Shown here in pieces: positions 24,675-32,787 of a stretch of DNA of 36,978 nt. The notes beneath the pieces are model-generated. The model was given only the letters and a program-made list of their open reading frames with translations. It had not been told where the DNA came from and searched no databases. The translations under genes and the position numbers were made by a program. This DNA is from Planctomycetota bacterium. Lineage in GTDB: Bacteria > Planctomycetota > B15-G4 > SIAN01. The stretch lies in assembly GCA_009691715.1 (NCBI GenBank), contig SIAN01000036.1, positions 1 through 36,978 on the forward strand. Direction: 5' to 3'. Position 1 is the first letter of the stretch. Every line of letters starts with the position of its first letter.

Positions 24675-24765
24675 GGCAGTTCCTCCCATCGATGTCGAGC
24701 GTCCGATCGGTCCAACTCGGGGCGGTATGGTACGCCGCACGTATCGCCGGCATGGAGGAGTGGAC

Positions 24766-25731
24766 GTGGACAGATCACGATTTGCGCGTGCGGCGGCGGC
24801 GCTTCCGCTGCTCGCATGCGCCGCCTGTGTTTCGGTGGTCGAACCGGCGCCAGACGAGGGATTGGCGGCGACGGCCGCCTACGAAGCGCTGGCGCCGGAC
24901 TCGCCTCCATCCGACGGCGCGTTCGTAGGGCTCGAACTCGCCGAGTCGGTCGCCGGCTCGCTCGACGCGATGGAGTTCCTCCGCGGATTGCGTGTCCTCA
25001 CGGTCGTGGCCGGTTCGCCGGCCGAGATCGCGGGCCTGCATGCGGGCGACGTGGTCGTGAAGGTGAATGGGATCGAACTCGCACGGCTCGACCAGTGGAC
25101 GGCGTTGCTGCGGGCGGCCCGACCCGACGACTCCTGGAGGCTCGACCTCGAGCGGAAGGGCGCGTTGGCCACGGCTTCGCTGCGTGTGCTCCAACGCGCG
25201 GCGACCGGCGTCCTTCACGACGACCGTTTCATCGAGCGCCGTCGGCTCGGCTGCGTCGCCCGCACGGTGGCGCATGCGACCTCGACCGTCGCGCGCATCG
25301 AGGAGATCGACCCGCACGGCGCGCTGCACGCGGCGGGAGTCGGCGTCGGCGCGCTCGTGATCGCGCTCGACGGCGTCGACATCGACGGTGCGGCCGACCT
25401 CTTCACCCGCATCAGCACGCGCGAGCCAGGCGCTCGCGTGACGTTGCGGGTCGTTCGCGATGGCGGCGCCGCACGCGATGTCCCCGTCACCCTGCCCGAA
25501 GCGGAGCGACACCTCACCGCGATCACGCTCTGGCCGCTGTTCGGCTGGAGCGAATCGCCCGATGAAACGCGCGGCGAGCTGGTGCTGGTCGATCTCTGGC
25601 TCATCTGGTTGTTCAAGCGCACGCACGAAGGCGCGGCGTGCACGACCAGCATCCTGCGCTTCATCTCCTGGGAGAGCGGAGTCGGCTCGCTCACGGACGA
25701 GACCGTGCCGTCCGTCGGCGGGGGCGCGTGA
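24766..25731 (+). CDS. lipoprotein with two PDZ domains
   Basis: 321 residues. GTG at 24766 has GGAGG 7 nt upstream; a GTG two codons earlier is less well spaced. The signal peptide ends in a lipobox-like LLACAAC. PDZ 1 at about 75-125 (VVAGSPAEIAGLHAGDVVVKVNGIEL) and PDZ 2 at about 170-245 (EEIDPHGALHAAGVGVGALVIALDGVDIDG). No protease domain is present. The C-terminal part (ITLWPLFGWSESPDE) is an unrecognised domain of about 70 residues. It probably binds C-termini or unfolded chains at the membrane. It diverges from the membrane-fusion operon and overlaps the next gene by 1 bp. Confidence 0.84.
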   Translation: MDRSRFARAAAALPLLACAACVSVVEPAPDEGLAATAAYEALAPDSPPSDGAFVGLELAESVAGSLDAMEFLRGLRVLTVVAGSPAEIAGLHAGDVVVKVNGIELARLDQWTALLRAARPDDSWRLDLERKGALATASLRVLQRAATGVLHDDRFIERRRLGCVARTVAHATSTVARIEEIDPHGALHAAGVGVGALVIALDGVDIDGAADLFTRISTREPGARVTLRVVRDGGAARDVPVTLPEAERHLTAITLWPLFGWSESPDETRGELVLVDLWLIWLFKRTHEGAACTTSILRFISWESGVGSLTDETVPSVGGGA

Positions 25732-27326
25732 TGCTCCTGTTCGCGTTGCCGGATCCGGCATCGACTCCGCCGCCGGAGTTGCCGCCCTTCGTCGAATCTC
25801 GCGTCGAAATCGGCATCGAGGATTTCGAGTACCAACTGGCCGATGTCGATCTCGACTCGCGCGTCGACCTGCTGGTCACGTCCGTGGCGAACGGCGAGCG
25901 GATGCTGCGACTCTGGCGCCAGCGTGCCGATTCGAGCTTCCCGACCGCCGCCGACTGGCAACTCGCGGCTCCACCCGACGTGACCGCCTACTCGCTGCTC
26001 GACGTGCGCTCCGAGCCCGGACGCGAAGTGATCCTGATGACGCGCAGTGGCCTCTATTCGTTGACCACGACTCGCGACGGGCTCCAGGGCAATCTTCACC
26101 GCGAGCTGACCGCCGCCCTCTTCCCCGACCTTCCCGATCCGCAGCGCTTGCCGTGCTGGCGGCTGACGCTGGATGTCGACGGCGATGGCGACGGCATTGG
26201 AGGCAGCGACGGCGTTGGAAGCAGCGGAGACGAGCTCTGTGTGGTCGATGGCACCAGCCTCTCCGTCCTGTCGGTCGTCGCGGCCGCGGACGGGACGACG
26301 AAGCTGGTGTCGCGCAACTCGTGGCGCTGCCGCGAGCCGGGGCCGTCGGTCGGCAAAGGCTCGATCTCGTTCGGTGGCGGCGGATTCCGGGCGGCGCGTT
26401 TCGGCAGCGCGGCGTCCTATTTCGCGGCGGCGCGTCGGTCGCAGCCGCAGCCGTTCGTTCCGCCGCTGCTCGAACGCCGCAAGCGGTTCGACCTGCCGCG
26501 ATTGTTCGACTTCTGCGGCGATTCCAGCCTCGAGATCGTCGAGGATTCCGGCGACGGTTGGCAAGTCTCGGCGGCGGCCGTCCTGCCGCTCGATGCAGTG
26601 ACCTCGCCCATTCCAAACCCGACTGCGCACGTCACGCTGCCGCCGGCCGCGCGTGACAGCGCTGCGTCGCACTGGATCGATGCCGATGGCGATCGGCAGC
26701 GCGAGCTCATCGTCTTCGACACCAGCGGCGACGACAAGATCGCCCTGCTCTTCAAGGCGTCACCCGATCCCGCCTCGCCGATGGGTGCGCTGATCGAGCA
26801 GACCCCGTCTGCGCGCGTGAAGCTCGGCGGGATGTCGGTGGAGTACGCGCTCCACGACATCGACCATGACGGCCGAATCGACCTGACCGCGCGCACGCTC
26901 GAAGTGCCGACCGGGCTTTCCACGCTGGCGACCGTGCGTCTCGACATGGCGTTCCACGTCTTTCGCGGCCAGCCTGGTCCGACCTGGTCGAAGGCGCCCG
27001 ACTTCAGCTGGGAGCGCACGTTCCGGCCGGAACAGCTCGGTCGCGTGCAGGAATCGCTGTTGATCAACCTCGGCGGCGACTTCGACGGCGACGGCGTGAA
27101 CGACCTGGTCACGACCCAGCTCGACGGGCGGGTCGAGATCCGGCGCGTGACGAAGGGCGAGCCGCTCGAACTCGAGAAACGGCCGGTCGTCTCGTTCGAG
27201 CCGCCGGCGCCGGTCGACCGGCTCGAGACCTTTGACCTAAATCTCGACCGCGTCGCCGACCTCATGCTGCGGCACGAACGGGCGCTCACGCTGTTCGTGT
27301 CGCGCGTCGGCGGGAGCGGCCGATGA
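25731..27326 (+). CDS. VCBS/FG-GAP repeat protein 1
   Basis: 531 residues, ATG overlapping the PDZ gene stop (TGATG). Many Asp-rich calcium-loop repeats: VDLDSRVDLLVTS, LDVDGDGDGIGG, IDADGDRQRELIVF, DIDHDGRIDLTA, DFDGDGVNDLVTT and LNLDRVADLM, which fit integrin-like FG-GAP/VCBS blades. One loop has a Gly/Ser-rich insertion (about residues 155-165). A classical signal peptide is not evident (MLLFALPDPASTPPPEL), so it may be exported with its neighbours or by a short signal. No catalytic residues are recognised. Confidence 0.8.
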   Translation: MLLFALPDPASTPPPELPPFVESRVEIGIEDFEYQLADVDLDSRVDLLVTSVANGERMLRLWRQRADSSFPTAADWQLAAPPDVTAYSLLDVRSEPGREVILMTRSGLYSLTTTRDGLQGNLHRELTAALFPDLPDPQRLPCWRLTLDVDGDGDGIGGSDGVGSSGDELCVVDGTSLSVLSVVAAADGTTKLVSRNSWRCREPGPSVGKGSISFGGGGFRAARFGSAASYFAAARRSQPQPFVPPLLERRKRFDLPRLFDFCGDSSLEIVEDSGDGWQVSAAAVLPLDAVTSPIPNPTAHVTLPPAARDSAASHWIDADGDRQRELIVFDTSGDDKIALLFKASPDPASPMGALIEQTPSARVKLGGMSVEYALHDIDHDGRIDLTARTLEVPTGLSTLATVRLDMAFHVFRGQPGPTWSKAPDFSWERTFRPEQLGRVQESLLINLGGDFDGDGVNDLVTTQLDGRVEIRRVTKGEPLELEKRPVVSFEPPAPVDRLETFDLNLDRVADLMLRHERALTLFVSRVGGSGR

Positions 27327-29020
27327 GCGCGCTCGCGGCGAAGCTGGTCGCGATGGCGCTGGCCGCGGAGGGCGGGACGCAGATCGCGCTCGATGCGACC
27401 GGGTCCAGTGCCGGTCCCGGCGTGGGAGGCATCATCGTCGGGCTCGAACTGCTCGACTGGGATGGCGACCCGCGCCTCGAGCTGCTGATCGCACGCGAAC
27501 TCGGCTTGACGATCGCCGACGTCCGCGACGACGGCAGCCTCGCCGTGCTCGCGCAAGTGCCGCGGGCCACCTCGCGCACGCTCGCGTGGTGCCTCGCTCC
27601 AGCGCGTGCGGTGAACGGGGCGCGCCAATCGCTCTTGACGTTGCGTGACGACGGCGCGCTTCAGCGCCACTCGGCTGGCGCCGAGCCGATCGAGGCGGCG
27701 CGCATCGCCGGGCTGTCGCTGCCCGCCGGTGTTTTTCCGTTCCCGTTTGCGCGCGATCTCGATGGCGACGGCGATGCCGACTTCGCGCTTCCGGCCGCGG
27801 GCGGGTTGAAGCTCTGGTTCGTCGGCGCCGATGGGAAGGCGAAACAGGGACCGCTGGTGCGTCATCGCATCAATGTCACGCTCGACCTGCCGGAGCCGGA
27901 AGACGGCTACCCAGAGATCGGCGCCGCGATCTCGATCCCCAACTTCGACGTCGAGGACCAGAACGGCGACGGGCATCCCGACCTCGTGTTCGAGTCGGAG
28001 GAGCACCTGCAGTTCTTCTGGACCGCGGCGAACGGGGCGCTGCCGGAAGCGCCGACGCTCGACATCGACCTCGGCGAACTGAAGGCGAAGCTCGCGCCCG
28101 CGAGTGGGGGCATGCTCGATCCAGCGAACCTGTTCAAGGCGCTGGCGGGACAGGTATCGGCCGACGTGCGCGACTTCGATGGCGACCGGCACGCCGATCT
28201 CCTGCTGCGGCAAGGGTCGAAGGTGTCGCTCTTCCCCGGCACGCGCGACGGGATCGATCGCAGCAAGGCGGTGCAGGTGCTGAAGGTCTCGGGCAACCTG
28301 CTCGACGCGTTCGCGTTCGACGACGACAAGGACGGCAAGCAGGACCTCTGCCTGCTGCAGGTCGCCGATGTCTCGATCGGCCAGGTCCTGCTCTGGGTCA
28401 TCGTTGGCGGCACGCTCGAGTTCGACCTGTTCACCTACCGCCAAGAGGCGACCCTGCGCTTTGGCAAGAGCCCGGCCAAACGCCGCCGCTTGCAGGTGAA
28501 GCTGCCCGCCCTGCTCGGCATCGCCGACGAGTTCGAGGAGAACCAGACGCTCGAGCGCCTCGCCGACGAGTTCGCCCGCCAGCCGGTTGGCCTCGACCTC
28601 GATGGCGACGGTGCGCGCGGCGACGTGGCCCAGTTGCGACCCGACGGCACGATCGCGCTCTTCCGCGGTAAGCCGGCGCTGCCCGAAGCGCACGACGCTT
28701 CGCTCGCCGCGCTACGGCAAAGCCTTGTCGCGCGTTTCGACGCCGCTGCCAAGGGCGAGGACACGTTGAAAGTCGGGCTGCTCGATCTGGTCGAGTGGGT
28801 CCCGACGCCCGGCGCCGCACTGCGCACCGCGATCGCCGGCCGCGAGCCCGCCGCGACGCTCGCGACACCCGACCCAAGCGCACAACGCACCGATGCCACA
28901 AGCACCGAGCGTCATACGGATCGATTGCTCATCGCCGCCGACCTCGACGGCGACGGCAAGGATGATCTGCTGCTGTTGGATCAGGAGCCGCTGACGGTGG
29001 AGTGGTTCAAGGGGACGTAG
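27323..29020 (+). CDS. VCBS/FG-GAP repeat protein 2
   Basis: 565 residues, ATGA overlap with the previous gene and clearly its distant paralogue. Repeats include LLDWDGDPRLELLIA, RDLDGDGDADFALP, DVEDQNGDGHPDLVF, RDFDGDRHADLLLR, DDDKDGKQDLCLL and ADLDGDGKDDLLLL, the calcium-binding pattern of FG-GAP propellers. The N-terminus MSALAAKLVAMALAAEGG is weakly signal-like. Between about 390 and 500 lies a charged helical insertion without repeats. The operon of a PDZ lipoprotein plus two such proteins suggests one envelope complex. Confidence 0.8.
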   Translation: MSALAAKLVAMALAAEGGTQIALDATGSSAGPGVGGIIVGLELLDWDGDPRLELLIARELGLTIADVRDDGSLAVLAQVPRATSRTLAWCLAPARAVNGARQSLLTLRDDGALQRHSAGAEPIEAARIAGLSLPAGVFPFPFARDLDGDGDADFALPAAGGLKLWFVGADGKAKQGPLVRHRINVTLDLPEPEDGYPEIGAAISIPNFDVEDQNGDGHPDLVFESEEHLQFFWTAANGALPEAPTLDIDLGELKAKLAPASGGMLDPANLFKALAGQVSADVRDFDGDRHADLLLRQGSKVSLFPGTRDGIDRSKAVQVLKVSGNLLDAFAFDDDKDGKQDLCLLQVADVSIGQVLLWVIVGGTLEFDLFTYRQEATLRFGKSPAKRRRLQVKLPALLGIADEFEENQTLERLADEFARQPVGLDLDGDGARGDVAQLRPDGTIALFRGKPALPEAHDASLAALRQSLVARFDAAAKGEDTLKVGLLDLVEWVPTPGAALRTAIAGREPAATLATPDPSAQRTDATSTERHTDRLLIAADLDGDGKDDLLLLDQEPLTVEWFKGT

Positions 29021-29074
29021 GCCCGCGGGCTGTTGCCCGAGCCGGCGCAGCGCGCAGCGTCGACGTCGCCTGTC

Positions 29075-30042
29075 TCACCACCTCCCGATCATGTCGAGCA
29101 GGTGCGCGAGGTTGCCGGAGAGGCGCGTCGCGTCGCCGGTCGGATGGGAGACTCGCGAGACGAGGACGCGCCGGTTGGCGCCGATCAGGGCCGCAACCTT
29201 TTCGAGCCGCGCCATGTCGGCGGGGCTCGGCGAGGTGGTCAGCTTGATCTCGAAGGCGATGCGCTCCCGGCCGCGTTCGAGGACGAGGTCGAGTTCAAGC
29301 TGGTCGCTGGTCCGGAAGTGCCAGGCCGACCTCGGCGAGCCAAGCACCGAAAGCGCGCCGAGCAGTTGCTCGATGACGAAGCCCTCGAAGCTGGCACCCA
29401 CCCAGGGTTGTGCCAGCAAGTGGTCGCGATCAGCGACGCCGAGGAGCGCGTGGAGCAGGCCGCTGTCGCGCCAACAGACTTTCGGGCTCTTCACCAGTCG
29501 CTTGCCAACATTGGCAGACCAAGGTCGCAGGCGACGAATCAGGAAGGTGCCCTCGAGGCAGTCGAGGTAGCGGTTCACCGTGTGGTAGGAGAGCGCGAGG
29601 CTGCGGCTGACGGAGGCGGCGTTCCACGCCTGACCGTGCAGCGCTGCCAGCATCGCCGCCAGGCCCCAAGCCGGAAGGTCGCGCTGCGTCAGCAATGCGA
29701 TTTTGTCCTTCTGCCAGCGCGGAAAGTGTTTTGGTGCGAGCACGCCGCCGTCGGGGAAGCCGCCGAAGAGCCACAGCCGTTCCCGTTGCGCCGCAGTTGC
29801 CAGCTCCGACCAGAGCAACGGCGTGAGTTCCACGAGCGAGAGGCGACTGGCAAGGGATTGCGAGACTCGCGCCATCAGCGTCGGCGCGATCGAGCCGAGG
29901 AGCAGGAATCGGCCGTGTCGGCGCTGCTGCTGGTCGATCGTGCCGCGGAGGCGTTCGAACACTGGCGCGGCCCGACCAGTGCGACGGCCGGGACGGCCGA
30001 CAGTCGCTGGCGGAGGAGGGGTTCGATCGCGCGGAACAGCAT
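29075..30042 (-). pseudogene. DUF4143-type ATPase with its P-loop deleted
   Basis: Starts MLFRAIEPLLRQRLSAVPAVALVGPRQ, the typical N-terminus of AAA+/DUF4143 ATPases, in which GPRQ is followed by VGKTT. Here GPRQ instead runs into VFERLRGTIDQQQRRHGR in another frame, and the normal ATPase continues FLLLGSIAPTLMARVSQSLA, LVELTPLLW, then the DUF4143 half with LALSYHTVNRYLDCLEGTFL, WRDSGLLHALLGV, WVGASFEGFVIEQLL and FEIKLTTSPSPADM. So about 60-80 residues holding Walker A and B were lost and the frame shifted. The intact 3' part could still be translated from 29962. Confidence 0.82.
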
Positions 30043-30446
30043 GTCGTGCAGATCAGAACTTGATTTCTAATCTGCAAGACTCGCTTGACGCGCCTCGGCG
30101 GCGCGCTTCATTTCAGCCCGCGCGCCGTCGCTAGCTCGCGGACCGCGAAACCTGGCGGCTTGCCGAACTGCTCTTGGTCGCGGGACGGCAAATGAAAACC
30201 GCGTCCGGCTACAGTCCGCCGCCGTGGACGATGCGCGCCAGTCTCGGCGCGGTCGATTCGCGCTTGGCGCCGCCCGCGTGCGGCGCCGATGCCGGTGTCG
30301 AGCCTCGACCATCGTGATCCGCTCGCGCGTCGTGCGGGCGATCGGAACGCCGCCATTGCGGCGCGCGCGTTGTCGTCGAACTGACGGATCTTCCCGAGGG
30401 CTCGATCCCGCGGTCCTCCTCGATCCATCGTCCCGAGGTGGACGGC
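30043..30446. other. gap with no supported gene
   Basis: About 400 bases between the broken ATPase gene and the methyltransferase. A TACAGT at 30214-30219 resembles a -10 box. The frame from 30224 (GTG) starts VDDARQSRRGRFALGAARV and is Arg-rich without clear protein character. In a second frame a short VVVELTDLPEGSIPRSSS stretch near 30377 looks more protein-like and may be a gene remnant. I recognise nothing else. Confidence 0.35.
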
Positions 30447-31163
30447 ATGTTCCGGCACAGCTTCTCCAGAGGCGCCTATCCCATGGCGACTGCCAACGAT
30501 CCCGCGCCCGCGCGCGGGTCGATCGATCCCGACTGGTTCCGCTCTTTCTTCACCGGCATCGCGCTCGACTTCTGGCGGCAGGCGATGCCACCCGGAGCGA
30601 CGCGCGCGGAGGTCGACTTCCTCGTGCGCGCGCTGCAGCTCGCGCCGGGTGCGCGCGTGCTCGCCGTGGCGACGCCCGCCTCGCGGCACGCGACGTTTCA
30701 GGTCGGCGATATGCGCGACCTTGGCCGGCAGGGCGTCTTTGACCGCGCCTTCGCGCTCGGCAACAGCTTCGGGTACGTCGACCCGGCGGGCACTCGCGCC
30801 TACCTCGCAGGAGTTGCGCGCTCGCTCCGGCCGGGCGCGCGCTTCGTGTTCGACAGCGGCTACATCGCCGAGTCGCTGCTCACGCATCTGACGGAGCACG
30901 AGCGCCACGAGCTTGGCGAGTTCGTATTCCTCGAGCAGAACCGCTACCTGTTCGAGCAAGGCTGCGTCGAGACCAGCTACACCTTCGCCCGTGGCGCAGA
31001 ACGCGTGACGCGCAAGGGCTGGCAGTGGGTTTTCACGCTGCGTGAGGTGAGGGCGGCGCTGGCCGACGCCGGCTTCGTCGTCGAGCAGCAGTTGGCCGAT
31101 CCGGCCGGCACGCCGTACCACTTCGGCGCGCCGTGTCTGCTGCTGGTGGCGCGGCGCTACTGA
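30447..31163 (+). CDS. class I methyltransferase without its SAM-binding site
   Basis: 238 residues from an ATG with GAGGT 8 nt upstream; MATANDP at 30483 is an alternative start. WFRSFFTGIALDFWRQAMP and FLVRALQLAPGARVL match the start of a common SAM-dependent methyltransferase group. There the next residues should be DVPCGNGRHA; here they are AVATPASRHA, and then TFQVGDMRDL follows at once, omitting about 30-40 residues with the acidic ribose-binding residue. The rest (FALGNSFGYVD, ARSLRPGARFVFDSGYIAES) is normal. SAM binding should be lost, so it is a decayed gene or a repurposed fold. Confidence 0.7.
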   Translation: MFRHSFSRGAYPMATANDPAPARGSIDPDWFRSFFTGIALDFWRQAMPPGATRAEVDFLVRALQLAPGARVLAVATPASRHATFQVGDMRDLGRQGVFDRAFALGNSFGYVDPAGTRAYLAGVARSLRPGARFVFDSGYIAESLLTHLTEHERHELGEFVFLEQNRYLFEQGCVETSYTFARGAERVTRKGWQWVFTLREVRAALADAGFVVEQQLADPAGTPYHFGAPCLLLVARRY

Positions 31164-32035
31164 GGTGTTGCCCGCACGAACCACGCGATGCCACAGAGCA
31201 GCGCGGGCAGCCCGCCCGCCATGAGCAGTGCGCGCCCGGTCGTCGCGGTGCGCGCTGGCAGCAGGACGCAAGCCCACGCCAGCAGCAGCAGTAGCGCCGC
31301 GGCGTCGCTGATCGAGCGGGCGCAGACGGCATAGGCGAGCACGCTCGACAGCGCGATCGTGCCGGCGCTGAAGGCGGCGCGACTCGGCGGCGTGGCGCGG
31401 TGGGCCACGCCGATCAGCAGCGCCACGAGCTGTGCGGCGAACAGTCCGGCGGCGCAGCGCGCGAGCCGATCGAAGGTGCAATCGCCGAGGATTGCGACCG
31501 CACCCGCCGCGGCGAGGACGCCGGGCAGGGCTTGCGTCCACGCGGCGCCCGTCGCGACCCGCGCTTCGCCGAGCAGCAGCAGCAGCAGCAGCGCGAGCCC
31601 GCCGCCGATCTGCGCGATCTGCAACTCGAGGGGCGACCATTCGCGCGCGCGCCCCGACGGACGAACGATCCACCAGACGAGCGCGACCACGAGCCCGAGG
31701 TGGACCAGGAAGCGCAGCATCGCCGTGGCTCTCTGCCGCTCCTCGAACAGCAGCAGGAGCAGCGACGCGGCGGTGAGCCACGCGCACCATTGCCAGCGTT
31801 CGGCCGGCGGCAGCGCGGGCATTCCGGGCACCACGGTGCAGACGCTCGCGACGAAGCCGAGCACCAGCGCCACCGAACCCGCGGCGCCGCTCTTCGCGAG
31901 CGTGCCGCCGGCCAAGGCGCCCGCCACCTGCACCAGCAATGCGACGCCCGCGGCCCATCCGAGCGTGCACAGCCACTCGTTGACAATGGGTTCCTCGAGC
32001 CAGCTTCGCAGCCAGTCGGGAAGCAGGTTGCTCAT
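31157..32035 (-). CDS. polytopic membrane protein, unknown
   Basis: 292 residues, ATG overlapping the yceI-like stop (ATGA). About eight hydrophobic segments: GWAAGVALLVQVAGALAGG, VALVLGFVASVCTVVPG, WCAWLTAASLLLLLF, FLVHLGLVVALVWWIV, IGGGLALLLLLLLGE, LPGVLAAAGAVAIL, LFAAQLVALLIGVAH, SDAAALLLLLAWACVLL. A CTG-repeat run codes for the Leu-rich stretch at 31572-31592. No family recognised. Cotranscription with a YceI-type protein suggests an envelope role, not defined further. Its end overlaps the methyltransferase end by 7 bp. Confidence 0.72.
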   Translation of the reverse strand: MSNLLPDWLRSWLEEPIVNEWLCTLGWAAGVALLVQVAGALAGGTLAKSGAAGSVALVLGFVASVCTVVPGMPALPPAERWQWCAWLTAASLLLLLFEERQRATAMLRFLVHLGLVVALVWWIVRPSGRAREWSPLELQIAQIGGGLALLLLLLLGEARVATGAAWTQALPGVLAAAGAVAILGDCTFDRLARCAAGLFAAQLVALLIGVAHRATPPSRAAFSAGTIALSSVLAYAVCARSISDAAALLLLLAWACVLLPARTATTGRALLMAGGLPALLCGIAWFVRATPQ

Positions 32036-32688
32036 CGGTCGCACGCTCGGCGCAGCGCCGCGCTCAGCGCTTCGAGCGCGACCAGCACCGTGATCTCGGT
32101 GCCGAGCAGTTCGGGCATGTAGTTCATCTCAAAGTCGAGGCGATTCAGGGTGAACTTCGCCTCGTAGCCGAAGCTCGTGCCGAACTGCACGCCAGTGTTC
32201 GTGCCGATGTATTCCGCGCTGGCGGTCACGCTCTTCGTCACGCCGTGCAGCGTGAGGTCGCCGACGATCTGGAGCTTTCCGGCGCCCTGGTCGGTCACCG
32301 TGGTCGACTCGAACTCGATGGTCGGGAACTCCTCGACGTTGAAGAAGTCGGGACCGCGCAGGTGCTTGTCGCGCGCGTCCAGCTGCGCATCCGTAACGCC
32401 CGTTTCGTCGTTGGTGTCGATGCTCTTCGCGTCGATCTTCAATTGCAGCAGCGCCTCGTCCGGTTTGTCGGCGTCGAGGATCAAGCTGCCGCTCACCTGG
32501 TTGAAGCGGCCGTAGCTGTTGCTCACGCCGAGGTGGCGCACCTTGAACATGACGGCAGTGTGGAGGTTGTCGATGTCGTAGCGGCCGGACGCCGCCGGCT
32601 TCGATGTCGGCGCGGCGGGTGGGGACTGCGGGTCGATCGCGGCGATCGAGAACAGCGTGGAGGCGGCGAGCGCGAGTTTCAGCAGCAT
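32032..32688 (-). CDS. YceI family periplasmic protein
   Basis: 218 residues with signal peptide (MLLKLALAASTLFSIAA) and GGAGG 6 nt before the ATG. The lipocalin-like YceI domain is plain: GRYDIDNLHTAVMFKVRHLG, SGSLILDADKPDEALLQLKI, IDTNDETGVTDAQLDARDKHLRG split by DFFNVEEFPTIEFES, and LTLHGVTKSVTASAEYIG. YceI proteins bind polyisoprenoid-like or other hydrophobic ligands in the periplasm. It is divergent from the secreted protein at 32788 across about 100 bp. Confidence 0.93.
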   Translation of the reverse strand: MLLKLALAASTLFSIAAIDPQSPPAAPTSKPAASGRYDIDNLHTAVMFKVRHLGVSNSYGRFNQVSGSLILDADKPDEALLQLKIDAKSIDTNDETGVTDAQLDARDKHLRGPDFFNVEEFPTIEFESTTVTDQGAGKLQIVGDLTLHGVTKSVTASAEYIGTNTGVQFGTSFGYEAKFTLNRLDFEMNYMPELLGTEITVLVALEALSAALRRACDR

Positions 32689-32787
32689 GGAGGATTTCGT
32701 CGCGATTCCTTGAGTGTCGCGGGCGGGGCGATCGTAGCGGTCGCGCGCGGCCTTCCGACGCTGCGAGCGCAGCGGTAGCGTCCCCGC

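Noticed and set aside
26417..28693. Minus-strand open frame of 758 codons
   Set aside because: Antisense to the VCBS genes; composition reflects complementary codon use, not protein character.
31572..31592. GCA/CTG trinucleotide run
   Set aside because: It codes for a Leu-rich transmembrane helix in frame and is short; nothing suggests a separate function.
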